64,000 nt of DNA from Branchiostoma belcheri (lineage: Eukaryota > Chordata > Leptocardii > Amphioxiformes > Branchiostomatidae), in NCBI RefSeq assembly GCF_001625305.1, contig NW_017804176.1, forward strand, positions 1,511,476 to 1,575,475, given 5' to 3'. Position 1 is the stretch's first letter. The number at the start of each line of letters is the position of its first letter. This document shows positions 28,688 through 40,867 of the stretch, in pieces. Position numbers and translations under genes: made by a program. Under the pieces are notes generated by a model, which was not told the origin of the DNA, ran no database searches, and saw only the letters and a list, made by a program, of their open reading frames with translations.

Positions 28688-31335
28688 ATGATGGCGATGT
28701 CTACCTCTCTATCCCTCCTGGTAAGACTAAATTTAACGGTTTTTAGCAACATTTTACCGATTAATACAAACAAGGACATGGTGTTTGTGTCTATGCAGAT
28801 ACTAGGGTAGCTACAGGTGGAGTTAATATGGGCTGCCGGCGTATTTTAGGCGGTAAAACAGCGTTGACCTTCAAGGGGTGGGAGGGGGGCTTGTCGTGCT
28901 CAGGGAGAAATTTGGAACGATTTTTGTAGGTCATCGTTCAATTTTCTTTAGATTTTCGACAGTACGTCTTTTACCTTGGGATCAAAAGGCAAGACATATG
29001 TTCAAAGGTTTATATAATACGGAACTGATGTAACTGTTAGGTGCAAACTGTGTCAAAATGCAACACAGTTTAAGTTTATACTATTGTTAAGGTTATAGTT
29101 TATAGTTGGGGTTAAGGTTAGGGTCAGTCATCATCTTGGCGAGGATTATGTCTTGGTTGTGAAACGTCTGGAAACCATGTGGTCCACAGTACAGTTATTA
29201 AGAGTGAACCTAACACAGTGTTTCTGTTCTCTCACAGGTGAGGGGCCTCAGTACATCAGCTGCCAGGCCAGCTGCTATGGTCAAGGTAGGAGTCAATTTC
29301 ACCTGAAAAGAATGAGAAAGACATGGTATCAAAATATATGGAAGTCATCCAGGCTACATGATCTACCATAAATGCAGAAGTTTAACAGTGATATACATAA
29401 TGATATGTTTCATTATACACCTGTTGTATGTTTAACTTTCATGTCATGTCCCTTCCTTCCTGTCTATTATTAGTATATTTTAAATGGATAGAAGTGAGTT
29501 GTTGATAACCGCACTATACTAGTTTCTTGAGATGGAAACACCCCAACCATTGTCCTAAATATTATGTACACTACCACCATCTGTAGGCTCCGATCCAGGT
29601 GTTCGGTGTCGCTGGTCGTTACGCCACAGCGCTGTACTCTGCTGCCAGCAAGGAGAAGAAACTGGACGTCGTTGAGAAAGAACTGAATGCACTTCAGGTT
29701 AGTGTTAAAAACCATCTTTGCAGGTAGTTTCTTTTATCATACACATGTATTTGCAAGGTTATGATCATACAAGGTTATAGATGCTTTATAACCATTGTTA
29801 AGCTGGTGTGTTGTGTCAAGCAACCTGTTATGCCGAATGTACAGATAATCATTTATGATAAAATTGCCTTGTTACTTTCTTGCCTTGTGTGTGTGACTTC
29901 GTGTGTAGAGGGCTGTAAATTGTTTAGGTTAAATGGTGCTATGTGGTTTTGACATGGTTCTGTTGTCTATGGTTCATCTGCAGGGTGTCATTGATGGCAA
30001 CGTCAAACTACAGGAAATAATCAAGAACCCCATCATCAGTAGGGCTGAGAAGAAATGTAAGTACCTGAACTGGTATTTTATCACTGTCATCAGAAGTTTA
30101 CCTTCAAGAATTAAAGCATCAAACTTAATTTCAATGGTGTTACTTCAATACTAATATTTTTCCCAAGCATATCCCAATGCACTCTTCATAATTTTTCACA
30201 TTAGCAACCCTTAAGTTTAACATGCAGTAGTTCTCAATGCACAGTGGGTTTGATCCAACTCTTTCTCTTCCCTACAGCTGTGGTCCTTGGTGTCCTGAAG
30301 GAACAGAAAGCTTCTCCCATTGTTACCAACTTGGTTGGTAAGTACATGTATCTGTGTGTCACTTCTTACGTGATAAGTTGGAACAGTAATGTGATAGGTT
30401 GATGCATTCTGTATTAGAGGTGAACACCACTGAGCACTGCAAAATAATGGACAATAAAGAGTCTGTGACCACTATTAGGTGCTGTAGTAGTAACAAGCCA
30501 TCTGATAGGTTCAGAAGTAAAGAACAGTGATTGCCGCTTTCATTTTAATGTTTCATGATAGAACTGTGAATGTGTGTCTGTTCATTTGTTTGTGTAATAC
30601 GTTCCATTGTTCATGTGTTACACTAGACTTGCTGGGAGACAACAACAGACTGGGCGTGGTTTCTGGTGTGGCTAAGAACTTCAGTGACATCATGAGTGCC
30701 CACAGAGGGGAGGTCATCTGTGAGGTCACCACGGCCAAGGTACTGAAAATCTTAAAATACAGTATTTGCAGTGGTTTTGTTTTAGCTTTTTTTTCTAGAC
30801 CTCTACAGTTTTGTCCCCGTGAGTGTCTGCTTTTGTGCTACAATATTGTTTCATCTCCATTTGAAGCTGTGAAAAAGAAGATCTTTGACACAATTGTCTA
30901 GTTTGCAATTTTTGGGACACGGACCTTTTTTTTTCTGTTTAACAGTGAAAGACATGTTTGATGAGGATATCTGACAAGAGATATGTGTCATTACATTTTT
31001 GTGATGTATGTTGTGTTTTGCAGGCTCTAGATGCAGCTACCATGAAGAGCCTACAAGATGCACTGAAACTGTTCCTTAAGAAGGGAGAGACCCTTAAACT
31101 CAACACAAAGGTCAGTTATAAGATTTAAATATTTTGATCATTTTATGAGGAGTACATGAATGGTATCTTGATAAACCTTGTATTGAGAATACTTAAAATT
31201 GTGGATATTTTCTTCCTCCAGGTTGACCCAGCCCTGATTGGAGGGATGGTTGTGAACGTGGGAGACCGGTTTGTCGACATGTCCACGGCCAGCAAGATCA
31301 ACCGTATGGCATCGCTCATACGCCAGCCCTTGTAG
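28688..31335 (+). CDS. atp5po: ATP synthase peripheral stalk subunit OSCP, eight exons
   Basis: OSCP links the F1 head of mitochondrial ATP synthase to the peripheral stalk. Exons: 28688-28720, 29238-29285, 29587-29697, 29984-30056, 30278-30337, 30627-30739, 31024-31110 and 31222-31335. They total 639 nt, 212 residues, all in phase, close to human OSCP (213). Residues 1-27 (Arg, Ser and Ala, no acidic residue) form a mitochondrial transit peptide split over two exons. The OSCP/delta signature [13 protein letters not shown] starts the mature region. The conserved MSAHRGEV block lies in exon 6, and the C-terminal [15 protein letters not shown] strand motif in exon 8. A poly(A) signal lies 325 nt past the stop. 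The first of two adjacent ATGs was taken; starting at the second or at residue 4 changes little. Confidence 0.96.
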
Positions 31336-31659
31336 AGAACACACAACCAAGATCCTAGTGTAAAACCTTCAAACAACATGATGAACTATTTCTAAGTATA
31401 TACAGTTCTACCAATAGATGGAAATATTCAGTGGTCAAAATTGGGGGGTATTGCCATTTTTCCTTTTGGGAAAAGCATACTGTCTTGCAGTGACTGTAAT
31501 TTCTCTGGAGTTGAATTGCACTTTAAATACCAAAACCAAGATAGCAGTTCATCTGTAACTTTAAGATTGGTATTCCTTAATAAGACCCAACTACAAGTAA
31601 AACTCTTGCTGTGTGAAAGATGTTGAAGGAAATGTGTCAACCATTGTGTATGTAGTCTG

Positions 31660-31665
31660 AATAAA
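31660..31665 (+). terminator. Poly(A) signal of atp5po
   Basis: A canonical AATAAA in the context GTCTGAATAAAGGAAAG, 325 bases after the atp5po stop. It is the first such hexamer downstream and predicts a short 3' UTR. Confidence 0.7.
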
Positions 31666-31699
31666 GGAAAGAATGGTTTCAACTATCTTGTTGCAGAGC

Positions 31700-32197
31700 T
31701 TGTCTCCTTTTTTCTTTGCCTAAAATTGTTGCAAAGGTAAGTCTTCTGGCAACATTTTCATGGCAACCTCAGACACTATCACTAGTATCAGAAAACATGA
31801 CTTCCATCCCATAATGCATTCCATAATGCAGTCCCTGTCAGCTTTCCCCTGGACTCACCCAGCTTTTATTCTGCAATCTGAGCTGTGAACAGACTGGGTA
31901 ACACCATGAGAAGTAGCCAGCAAGGACAGCCATGGAAGGGAGTCTAGGGATCCGGAGGTTGTGGCCACTGCTAGCATGGTTCTTGTATAGGGCAGCCTGA
32001 TGAACTTGGTGTTTTCTCTGGCAGCTGTCTGGGGCCAAACTTTGCAGTAAATCCTGGAAATGGGACAAAGGAATAGGACAGAACATATGCATTGTGGTGC
32101 TGGCCAATCGTCATGTACCTTGTAAGTCAAACCGGCCATTCCATTTTGGACATGATGATTGAGGATGGGAGTAAATTTCTATTTTACCCAAGTCATT
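31700..32197. other. Intergenic stretch after atp5po
   Basis: No supported gene. Overlapping short frames on the minus strand (31838-32139) lack any recognisable domain and splice context. Confidence 0.5.
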
Positions 32198-33422
32198 ACC
32201 TCCATGAAATGTGTCATGGAGGTTATATTTATGGCTTCACCACAAAGTGGTGAAGACATATTGTGTTCCCTCATGTTTCTTCTCCTTCTCCTTCTCCTCC
32301 TGCCATTTCTTTAAATGGATTCATCTCTGCCATTTTCAGGCCAAATAACACGAAATTTGGCATGAAGGTAGAGTGGGCAAATACCCTGACGCGTTTTTTT
32401 CATTTTTTTGAAAAATTGTTTTATTTGGTTTTTTTGGCCATTTTCAGGCAAAAAATATACATTTTGAGATCTGGTTCCCAGGTACTAAAACCAAATGACC
32501 TTAAATTTGGTATGGGGATACCTTGGACATATGTCTACAAAAATTCATTCAAGCTTTTGACATACACCACTTTATAATTGGGAAAAATAAGGCTTTTTGG
32601 CTATTTTCGGACCAAAAATGTACATTTTTGGCTCCTGTGCCCTAATATTAAATCTGAATGACCTGAAATTCGGTATGGGGATACCTTGGACACATGTCCA
32701 AAGAATGACATTCACGATTTTGACATATACCACTTTAAAATTGTGTAAAATAGGGCTTTTTTGCTATTTTCGGACCAAAAATGTACATTTTTGGCTCCTG
32801 TGCCCTAATATTAAATCCGAATGACCTGAAAATTTGGTATGGGGATACCTTGGACACATGTCCAAAGAATGTCATTCACGATTTTGACATACACCACTTT
32901 AAAGTTATGTAAAATAGGGCTTTTTGGCTATTTCCGGCATTGGAAGGTTCCATTGCTGCATGGGGGTGTAGACTATTGGCAGCCATCGTAGGATAGATCC
33001 ATTTTCGGTATGGGGGATGTGGTGAAGCCATCTGCTGCATTTGCTCTCAAGCAAATGTCGGCCTTTCTAGTTTCAGTTGTGTTTATCTGTCCGTCTTTGG
33101 TCAACAAGATAACTCAAGAACGCCCGGATGGATTGGTTTTATTCTTGGTGTGTTGGTAGGGTGTGACGAAAACTGGAAATGATTAGATTTTGGTCCCCCT
33201 AGTGGCTTCCCTTGGTACTGCAGCGCAACTTGATTTCGTAATGGTGAATGATGAGAATGTCATACTTGGGACATCTGGAAGTTAATCAAAAGTTAACATA
33301 CATCACGATGCATATATCATGTTAATGCAGAGGTCATTTGCACAATTAAAGAAGAAATTTACATTTACATATCAAGATCATACTAGTATTTCATGGAGGT
33401 ATGAGATCTCGGAATTGTAGTT
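32198..33422 (+). mobile_element. Outer Helentron-like non-autonomous element, interrupted by an inner element
   Basis: The left end has ACCTCCATGA (32198-32207), then six bases, then its inverse TCATGGAGGT (32214-32223), a 5' hairpin. The same sequence recurs near the right end as TTTCATGGAGGT (33389-33400), followed by the GAGATCTC palindrome and an end at GTAGTT (33422). This is the layout of non-autonomous Helentron elements: subterminal inverted repeats, a 3' hairpin and T-rich insertion points. The continuity 'GGTTATATTT ... TCAGTTGTG' is broken by the inner element at 32229-33072. There is no coding capacity. The family assignment is by structure and memory of related marine-animal repeats. 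Confidence 0.55.
32229..33072 (+). mobile_element. Inner Helentron-like element, copy 1
   Basis: This 844-bp element is nearly identical to the one at 36237-37079. It begins with ATGGCTTCACCAC, part of a perfect hairpin (CTTCACCAC, AAA, GTGGTGAAG). Close to the right end is the exact inverse, GTGGTGAAGCCAT. A 3' hairpin, CATTTGCT-CTCA-AGCAAATG, sits eleven bases before the terminal CTAGTT. The body is tandem units of about 164 bp starting near 32427 (degenerate), 32591, 32754 and 32918, each with GGTATGGGGATACCTTGGACA. The open frames in it are by-products of the repeat. T-runs at both borders fit insertion between T residues without a target duplication. Confidence 0.65.
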
Positions 33423-36236
33423 GGTGTATATTTTTCGTTTGCTGCGCGTTACCCATTTGCAACTGATTTTATGTTAAATTAGGATTTTACATTAATGACT
33501 CATAAGGCTTGTGAGAGAAAAACACAAAACCTAGTGTAAATATATATGAATTTATTATGCTAACCATCACCATCATGTGATCGATAGTTACTTGCAGTAG
33601 GGCTTATTCTCGCCAGGCGGCATTGCATATCCAGAACGCCAGGCAGGTTTGTTTATGTCATTTACCTTGAAAGTACTTTCGTTTTGAAATGGTTTTCGAT
33701 AGCTTGGGGGTAAGATCGTATACTAGAGTATTTGATATAATAACAAAGCTGTTTGGTGTGTTCAAGAAGTTATGAATGGGAAGATTTGATTGTTTTTTTC
33801 GACAGAAAAATGGGGAGGGGCGCGTATGGACACAAAAAGTGCCGAGCACATTTATATACCACTGAACGTGCAAGTTTGTTTGCGAAACGATGTACTTGTC
33901 TTGCATTTCAAACAGTTGTCGGGGACAGAAACGTTGGTGTAGGCTTGTTAAATTTCGGAATCCCAAACCATACTGATATAACGAGTAGAAGAACATTGTG
34001 TGGTCCGGCAGGGGTGTTTGAATTTACATCATTCATATGGTCATATATACATGCCAAGACAATCACATCACATTGACACATAAACATTTTTGTATCAGGG
34101 ACTCTTAGATTGAATGATGTAATTATGATTAATGGGAATACATATTTCCCTCTAATGATAGCTCCTACTTCATTAATATCAATTGTGGTTATCTTTTAAT
34201 CATCTGCATGCCAATGATGAAAATTCGGCGGATTAGATGGGTGAGTTTCATACCTAGGCTTAGATACGGAATAGCTTCACTTGCCGGTATACCTACCGTT
34301 CCAATCAGTATAAAGTGAACAGATAACTACTAGTAACTACTGACCACAGTTACGAGACAGACTGTCGGGAGGGGTCCTGGGGGCGCCGGGTAGGGGCTTG
34401 ACCCAAAGTCAAGGCCATGCTCCTGATACAACCGCTAGATTGCACACCGTCAAACCATCTCACGCTATATCGGTAAAATACCAAGCACCCCATTGGGCTT
34501 CATGACCGCATGGCCGTTTAGTATGGACTACTGATAAATTTCACGCCACAAAATTACATTCAGGTTCTGAAGGATTCCCTCACCGATCTAACGACGTTGC
34601 GGTTTCAAGTTTCAATCCTTGTCAGGGGAAATTAAGAACATGGCCATCCAGACTACTTCACGACGTGAAATCACTGCTATGGTCACATTGGTGGATGAGA
34701 TTTTGGGACTGTTTGGAAACATTTTACTTGTTTCCTTTAGGTATTTTATCAGTTCTGGACAACGTTTTTCTAGGGAATCATTTTCATATGCAACTGAACT
34801 GTGTCCAATAAGAAAAATTAGCAATTAAAAGGACAGTTCGTCTGTGTTGGTAGAGTTTTTAACTTCAGTTCAACACAAAGGACTGACTCACCAAACTTTT
34901 GACCGGAATATTCATCTTTCCTGACGCGCATTGATCTTCGGGATGTGTGACGTCAGTAGAAGGTCAAAGGTGCTGGGAAGTCGATACCTGCCGCCGATAC
35001 CTGTCGGATCCCTTTGAACGCATGTTTAATTATTCAAAGCTGTACGATTTCCGCACATAGTGACTCTAGAATACAACTTGATATGATCTTTAAGTATATT
35101 TCGTAAGATACAAATATAATCCCCGAAGTACAACAGTCCTCAAAGACAAGATATCTCAGCTTTTCACAGTCTCCACAAAATGCATTTTCTCTGCGTGAAA
35201 CATCCTACCAACTGAACGATCCACTGAAACCGCAAAGAATCTATTTAGCCCCCGACATTATTGGACGTCGACGTCGTTGATAATGAATTGCTCACGGGGA
35301 AATTATAGCCCGCCTCGGCTCACACATTACATGGTTATCGACATCTGCTGCCGTAATAGCAGCCTGACCGTGACCTTAAGCACGCTCACCCTTTGATTAC
35401 TTGTGATAATATTTTGGAAGCGGTGGAAGCCAACATGTGCCAGCGTCGTTCAAAGTCCTTAATGAAAGTAGGTCGACATACAGAAAACACCAGGGCGTGC
35501 AGAGGCTAAAACTAAGGCTGTTAATCTCCCAGCATGCTCTAATCGATTGTCAGAAATTGGAAAACCTGTTACATCCGGGACTTATGGTTGAAATATTAAT
35601 TCGGGTGTAACAGTCCGAGGTATAGCTGTAACATCGTAGACCCGGGTGTACTCAGTGCAAGGGTAGAATATGGACTGTTACACCGGCGACCAAATTAGTC
35701 ATCCTGTGGCTACGAGGGTAGTTCAAGAAAACATTCCCCTGACCCAAAAAGTATTTCACGACTTATAATTGTGTTTAAACGTTATAACGTTAGATTGACA
35801 CCGTGTATGTTTCTAGTTGATAGATTCCGTCCATTTCTTCGTGTTTATTTTCGAGGAAAGAGTATTCCAACGAGAAGAAACAAAAAACTATGAAAACAAA
35901 ATTCCACAGAAAAAGGTCGAAAGTTCACATGTAAGTTTGAAGGGTACGTGTATGACATCTCAGATAGATAAATCACCATAGCAGGAATAGTTGACATATC
36001 AATATATCAGGTCGTGACCTCTCTGACCTTTGACCGTGACCCCGTCGCGAGACCGCATCCACACGTCACACCCATGACTTCCACATGTTAGCATCTTGGT
36101 TCAGATTTCGCAAAGAGAATAAGAAAATTTAGAAGCTTGAATTTTCCAGTTTTAAAATGGCATGTACACATGTCCTTTCCCCTGCCATATTTTAGGGACA
36201 TAAACCTTTTCACTTAATTCAGCAGCACTCATGTTG
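33423..36236. other. Intergenic stretch between the two element copies
   Basis: No gene supported. A pair of opposed frames at 33658-34076 has no domain I recognise. The region contains a nuclear-receptor-like GACCTTTGACC (near 36011) and is otherwise unremarkable. Confidence 0.45.
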
Positions 36237-37079
36237 TTATGGCTTCACCACAAAGTGGTGAAGACATATTGTGTTCCCTCATGTTTCTTCTCCTTCTCCT
36301 TCTCCTCCTGCCATTTCTTTAAATGGATTCATCTCTGCCATTTTCAGGCCAAATAACACGAAATTTGGCATGAAGGTAGAGTGGGCAAATACCCTGACGC
36401 GTTTTTTTCATTTTTTTGAAAAATTGTTTTATTTGGGTTTTTTGGCCATTTTCAGGCAAAAAATATACATTTTGAGATCTGGTTCCCAGGTACTAAAACC
36501 AAATGACCTTAAATTTGGTATGGGGATACCTTGGACATATGTCTACAAAAAGTCATTCAAGCTTTTGACATACACCACTTTATAATTGGGAAAAATAAGG
36601 CTTTTTGGCTATTTTCGGACCAAAAATGTACATTTTTGGCTCCTGTGCCCTAATATTAAATCTGAATGACCTGAAATTCGGTATGGGGATACCTTGGACA
36701 CATGTCCAAAGAATGACATTCACGATTTTGACATATACCACTTTAAAATTATGTAAAATAGGGCTTTTTTGCTATTTTCGGACCAAAAATGTACATTTTT
36801 GGCTCCTGTGCCCTAATATTAAATCCGAATGACCTGAAATTTGGTATGGGGATACCTTGGACACATGTCCAAAGAATGTCATTCACGATTTTGACATACA
36901 CCACTTTAAAGTTATGTAAAATAGGGCTTTTTGGCTATTTCCGGCATTGGAAGGTTCCATTGCTGCATGGGGGTGTAGACTATTGGCAGCCATCGTAGGA
37001 TAGATCCATTTTCGGTATGGGGGATGTGGTGAAGCCATCTGCTGCATTTGCTCTCAAGCAAATGTCGGCCTTTCTAGTT
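36237..37079 (+). mobile_element. Inner Helentron-like element, copy 2
   Basis: Second copy (843 bp) of the element at 32229-33072, same orientation, differing at only a handful of positions and single-base indels. It keeps both terminal motifs, the 5' hairpin, the 164-bp tandem units and the 3' hairpin with CTAGTT. Flanks differ from copy 1 at the left (CACTCATGTTG), so the two are separate insertions or diverged duplicates. The very high identity implies recent movement or gene conversion. Confidence 0.65.
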
Positions 37080-37139
37080 GTTAGTTGGTTTTACTTGGTT
37101 GAAATGAGGGTGTCAAGCTTTTAATTTTTCCCAAGAACA

Positions 37140-37250
37140 ACTTCACCAAGAAGGTCATGTTTTTGGTAGCGTTTGTAACGGTGTTTTCTTTTTTCACTAT
37201 ATAGTTAGATTTGCTCCCCTAGTGACCCTCCCTGGTACTGCAGCAGAGTT
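37140..37250 (+). mobile_element. Degenerate fragment of the outer Helentron-like element family
   Basis: The phrase CTTCACCAAGAAGGTCATG resembles the ACCTCC...GGAGGTTATA start of the outer element. Sixty bases on, GCTCCCCTAGTGACCCTCCC followed by TGGTACTGCAGC matches the segment at 33190-33225 (GGTCCCCCTAGTGGCTTCCC, then TTGGTACTGCAGC). So both inner copies lie in or next to members of the same outer family. Boundaries are approximate. Confidence 0.4.
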
Positions 37251-40200
37251 TCTGTTTTTTTTAAACAGGCAAAGCATGCGCAACCCAAAGTACGGCTTGG
37301 TGGGCGCTTCAAAAATAAGAGAAAGTTCCCATATCGCATCTGACATCAATGAACTATATCCTTGACTGTGATTTTTTATTTTCATTTCTGAGCGACAGAC
37401 TGTCAAACATTACGCTTCACAAAACGTCGCTCAAGTTGCAGCCACCATTAATAACACAGAGACAGCCTGACACGAATGTCTCCAAATACAGGCTCGTCCT
37501 CTTGCGACTGTACCTCCTGTTTCATCTCAGAACCTGTGGAAGGAAAGACTACGAAAATAAGCAGACTATGTCCGAGATGATAGACGTCTTGTGTTGAACG
37601 AGCGCCTTCTGCTGTTGGTGATCTGTGTTGCTAGTAACCCTCAAGTATAGCAGTCATCCTCAGGCCATGATTTTTTGTCTAGCTAGTTGTGGTGCAATGC
37701 GGTTTCGCTACGTCTCACGTTTCAGTCAAACTGAATAACCTAGTCAACCATATTCTTCTCAATACGTGGAAGTGTGCTGGTCTAATTTTTGTGCAGAGGG
37801 TTGACGCCTGAAGCTCCGACACGTCCCGCATACACGGGGCGCAGCCGGCTTTACGAATGCAACACCTTTACACCATGCCCGTGCGGGGGTTCCAACCTTC
37901 ATGCCCAAATATCCAACCTCTAACTTCGAATTCAACACCCCTAGAGATGTATACTACATATACCAAAACTAAAATTGGATAGCGCTCATGATCAGCCAAT
38001 CCTAATAATGTATTGCAATATCATATATACACCCCCGAGCAGTCACCCCACGGTGCCACTATAACGGCCAATACTCATCAGCAATAGTCTAAACTGTGAA
38101 GCTGAATGACTGCCTCTATGTGAAATCAATACTTCATGGTGCAATCTGCTCAATATTGCATCAGTCGCCATGAATAGTGTATAGATCGTGGCGGATCTTA
38201 TAATTGGTATATCTGTTAAAGGAACTGTATCATCTACTATAGTGTCGGTACGTTGTTAGGTCTATACCAATTATTGAGTGCTAGCACCATGAATCATGCG
38301 CGCGTACGTTGAACTAGTACATTCCGTTTTTTAACGGCAAAATCACATGCCCACCTACTAGATGATTGGAAATACTCTCGCGAGCTGCTAAAATGTCATC
38401 ATCTTGGAATTAGAACCTACTGCAGGCAGGCCCTTCCAGTGAAATTCCACGTCTCACGGAAAGCAAAGATACAGAACAAGATTATTTCATAAAGGGAATT
38501 AAGAGAAGCTGTTTATACCACCCCTCACCACATTAGTGAACTTGGACGGGGGGCGATACCGACTTCCAACCACCTTTGACCTTCACACGTCACACTTGTG
38601 TGAGGTCACGTGCTTGAGGCAATCCGAACACCGCATCATCGCGAGTACGCTGGTCTTACATTAGGCAACCGTAAAATTTCAATAAACTTAACTTGAAAAG
38701 CCTTCTCTCCAGCTTTGACTACAGGGACTTAACTGTCAAAGTGGCGGTTGGAACATTTGTCATGGATGCGACTGTAGCCTCGTCCTGGTTCAACGGCAAC
38801 AACGCGAGGTGACGTCATGTCTGGAGAGCAGATGTCGTTCCCATACCCGTGTACTTTTCAGCTTAAATTTCTCAGAAAAATGTAGTTGTACTGAATATGT
38901 CAACACCAGACAAGGATTTAAGCTATCAAATGTCCTTGACGAAAAACACGACGGACAAATCTCTAATATGTGGATAAGCTTACAAACGTCGACAGGATTG
39001 TACGACGAAGATCTCGGTTAAACCGGTTCGAAACTACCTCCCGAGGTGGTTTGGGATCGAGGCGCTTTCAATGCGATTTGGAGCGTTCAGATCGGGCCAC
39101 TTGAATCCGGCTTCGGTGGAATCTGGATCGAAATCGCTTAGAGCGTTTTGATGTGAACGGGGCGTTTGACTTTCAATTCGCCATGTCTGTCAGTCTGCAT
39201 TTACACCATTTTCCCTTAATTCCTGTGACTCTTCCGTATTCAAATAATCTCAGACGCACAACACAAAGAAGCAAAGACATGGAAAACACAACCTCCGTAC
39301 AAGGAGGTAATGATTCATGTTATAAGCTAAATATGGCTGAATTTGAGTAAACGTTGCATCTGAACCATGCCAGTGGCAATGGCCTAAACTGAAATAACCT
39401 CGAACTGTTGTCAACAAACGTACAGATCGTTTGCAAGCAAGAATGCTACAGGAGAGCCAAGTTATCTCTCCGGGTCACCTTGACGGGATAGTTGTACTGT
39501 CTTCCTTGGCATTACTCCTGTCTTTTAAGAGGGTTTGTATGGGGTGGTTGTGAAAACGCCTTAATAGTTCAAATTTAGGAGAACGGCAACGCTTTGTTTT
39601 TCCGAATAATTCTACACCGTAAATGTTGTCCACTAAAACAGAATATGTATCGTAACGTATACGTTGTCTGGAAGTAGGTTAGTGAACCGTACAATTCCGC
39701 GCCAGTGGTCATTAGATATCTGACATATATTTCTACTTTTGGAAAGAAGGGGGAGGGGCGAGCAGCATGCTTTGAGTTTTGATATGTATGGTCTGCTCTC
39801 GTTTCATATCGACATATGGTGTACGTTTTAACGTTCTAATTTGTCAGAGTTAATGTGATCACGTTGACTGGTGCCTATCGGAGACAAGCCAAACCTTGAC
39901 TGACACGACACCAGACGATTGACGTTGAAAAGGTCGCGCCCGGTGTAATTTTGAAGAGGTGAAAGGTCATGACCACATTATGGAGCTGAGCCATAAAACT
40001 GTGTGAGGGCGCCAGGTCTGACAACATGACCCCGTTTAGGAGTGTCTCGCATTGGAACATTGTTCGGTGATAAATATAGGTAATTTATTAGCACATATTG
40101 GGAGGAAACATATCGTCTGAATGGTCCGTTTTTGATGGGTCTAGCGTTGGGGTGTCTTTGTCCGCAAAAACATTTCCTGGTTTCTTCCCATCTTTCTTTC

Positions 40201-40640
40201 AAACGTGTCAAAATAAATTTTAGTTAGGTTGAGATTTCAGGTGAAACTGATAACGTTATAAACTCTACACAAAGGCGATAGAAATTTAGTTCTAAGGGAA
40301 CAATTCATCACCCTCAACTCTTGCTTTGTACCCCCAGACATATGTGTCAGGCCCTTTTCAGTTTAATCCTGACTTAGTCTCCTCTCCAAGCCGATAAATT
40401 GGAATTCTCTGAAAACGAGAGCCCGTTAACGTTCAACGTTCAGGTCAGTCTGCGAAGCAACATCCAACCGGGCACGAAATATTTGGGCTGCACACTTACA
40501 CTGTCTGGTACTTCTAAGACCTTACAAAGACTTGGACAAAGACTGCTCACAGTAAAATTCTCTGCCCTATAGAGTGCGTTTGCCCCCTTCCAGTCGATGG
40601 AATAATCAGAGGACCCCTTCAAACGGCTACTGTTTTATCC
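37251..40640. other. Intergenic stretch before the integrin gene
   Basis: Nothing gene-like is seen. Short frames only, no RNA gene. CRE-like and E-box-like words increase towards the integrin promoter. Confidence 0.45.
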
Positions 40641-40659
40641 GCCATGATTAATGTTCAAC

Positions 40660-40867
40660 AGTCGGAACCGTTCGCACCGCCTTCAGTCACGGAGTGGTTT
40701 CTGTCGTCCAAAAGTGACGTCACGGAGTCACGTGACCAGCCTCCGCCGAACGGAGCGAGCATCTGAGGTTCTTACACCGAAGTCTGTGCCAGGCGCGCGC
40801 GGGTCTATCTCTGCTGTGTTGTATCCCGCCAACTTTTATCCCCGTCATGTGAGGAGTTTACAGAACC
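40660..40867 (+). promoter_or_regulatory. GC-rich promoter and 5' UTR of the integrin alpha gene
   Basis: A CpG-rich block directly precedes the integrin start codon. It contains a perfect CRE, TGACGTCA, at 40715-40722 and a palindromic E-box, TCACGTGA, at 40728-40735, followed by a CG-rich run (GGCGCGCGCGGG). No TATA box is obvious. The transcription start is not known. Confidence 0.45.

Noticed and set aside
29100-29130. Telomere-like GGGTTAAGGTTAGGG
   Set aside because: Only about two imperfect units inside the first atp5po intron; too short to be an interstitial telomeric repeat.
32263-32577. A 104-codon open frame present almost identically in two places (also 36271-36585)
   Set aside because: It lies wholly inside the repeated mobile element and spans its tandem units; no domain or codon signal.
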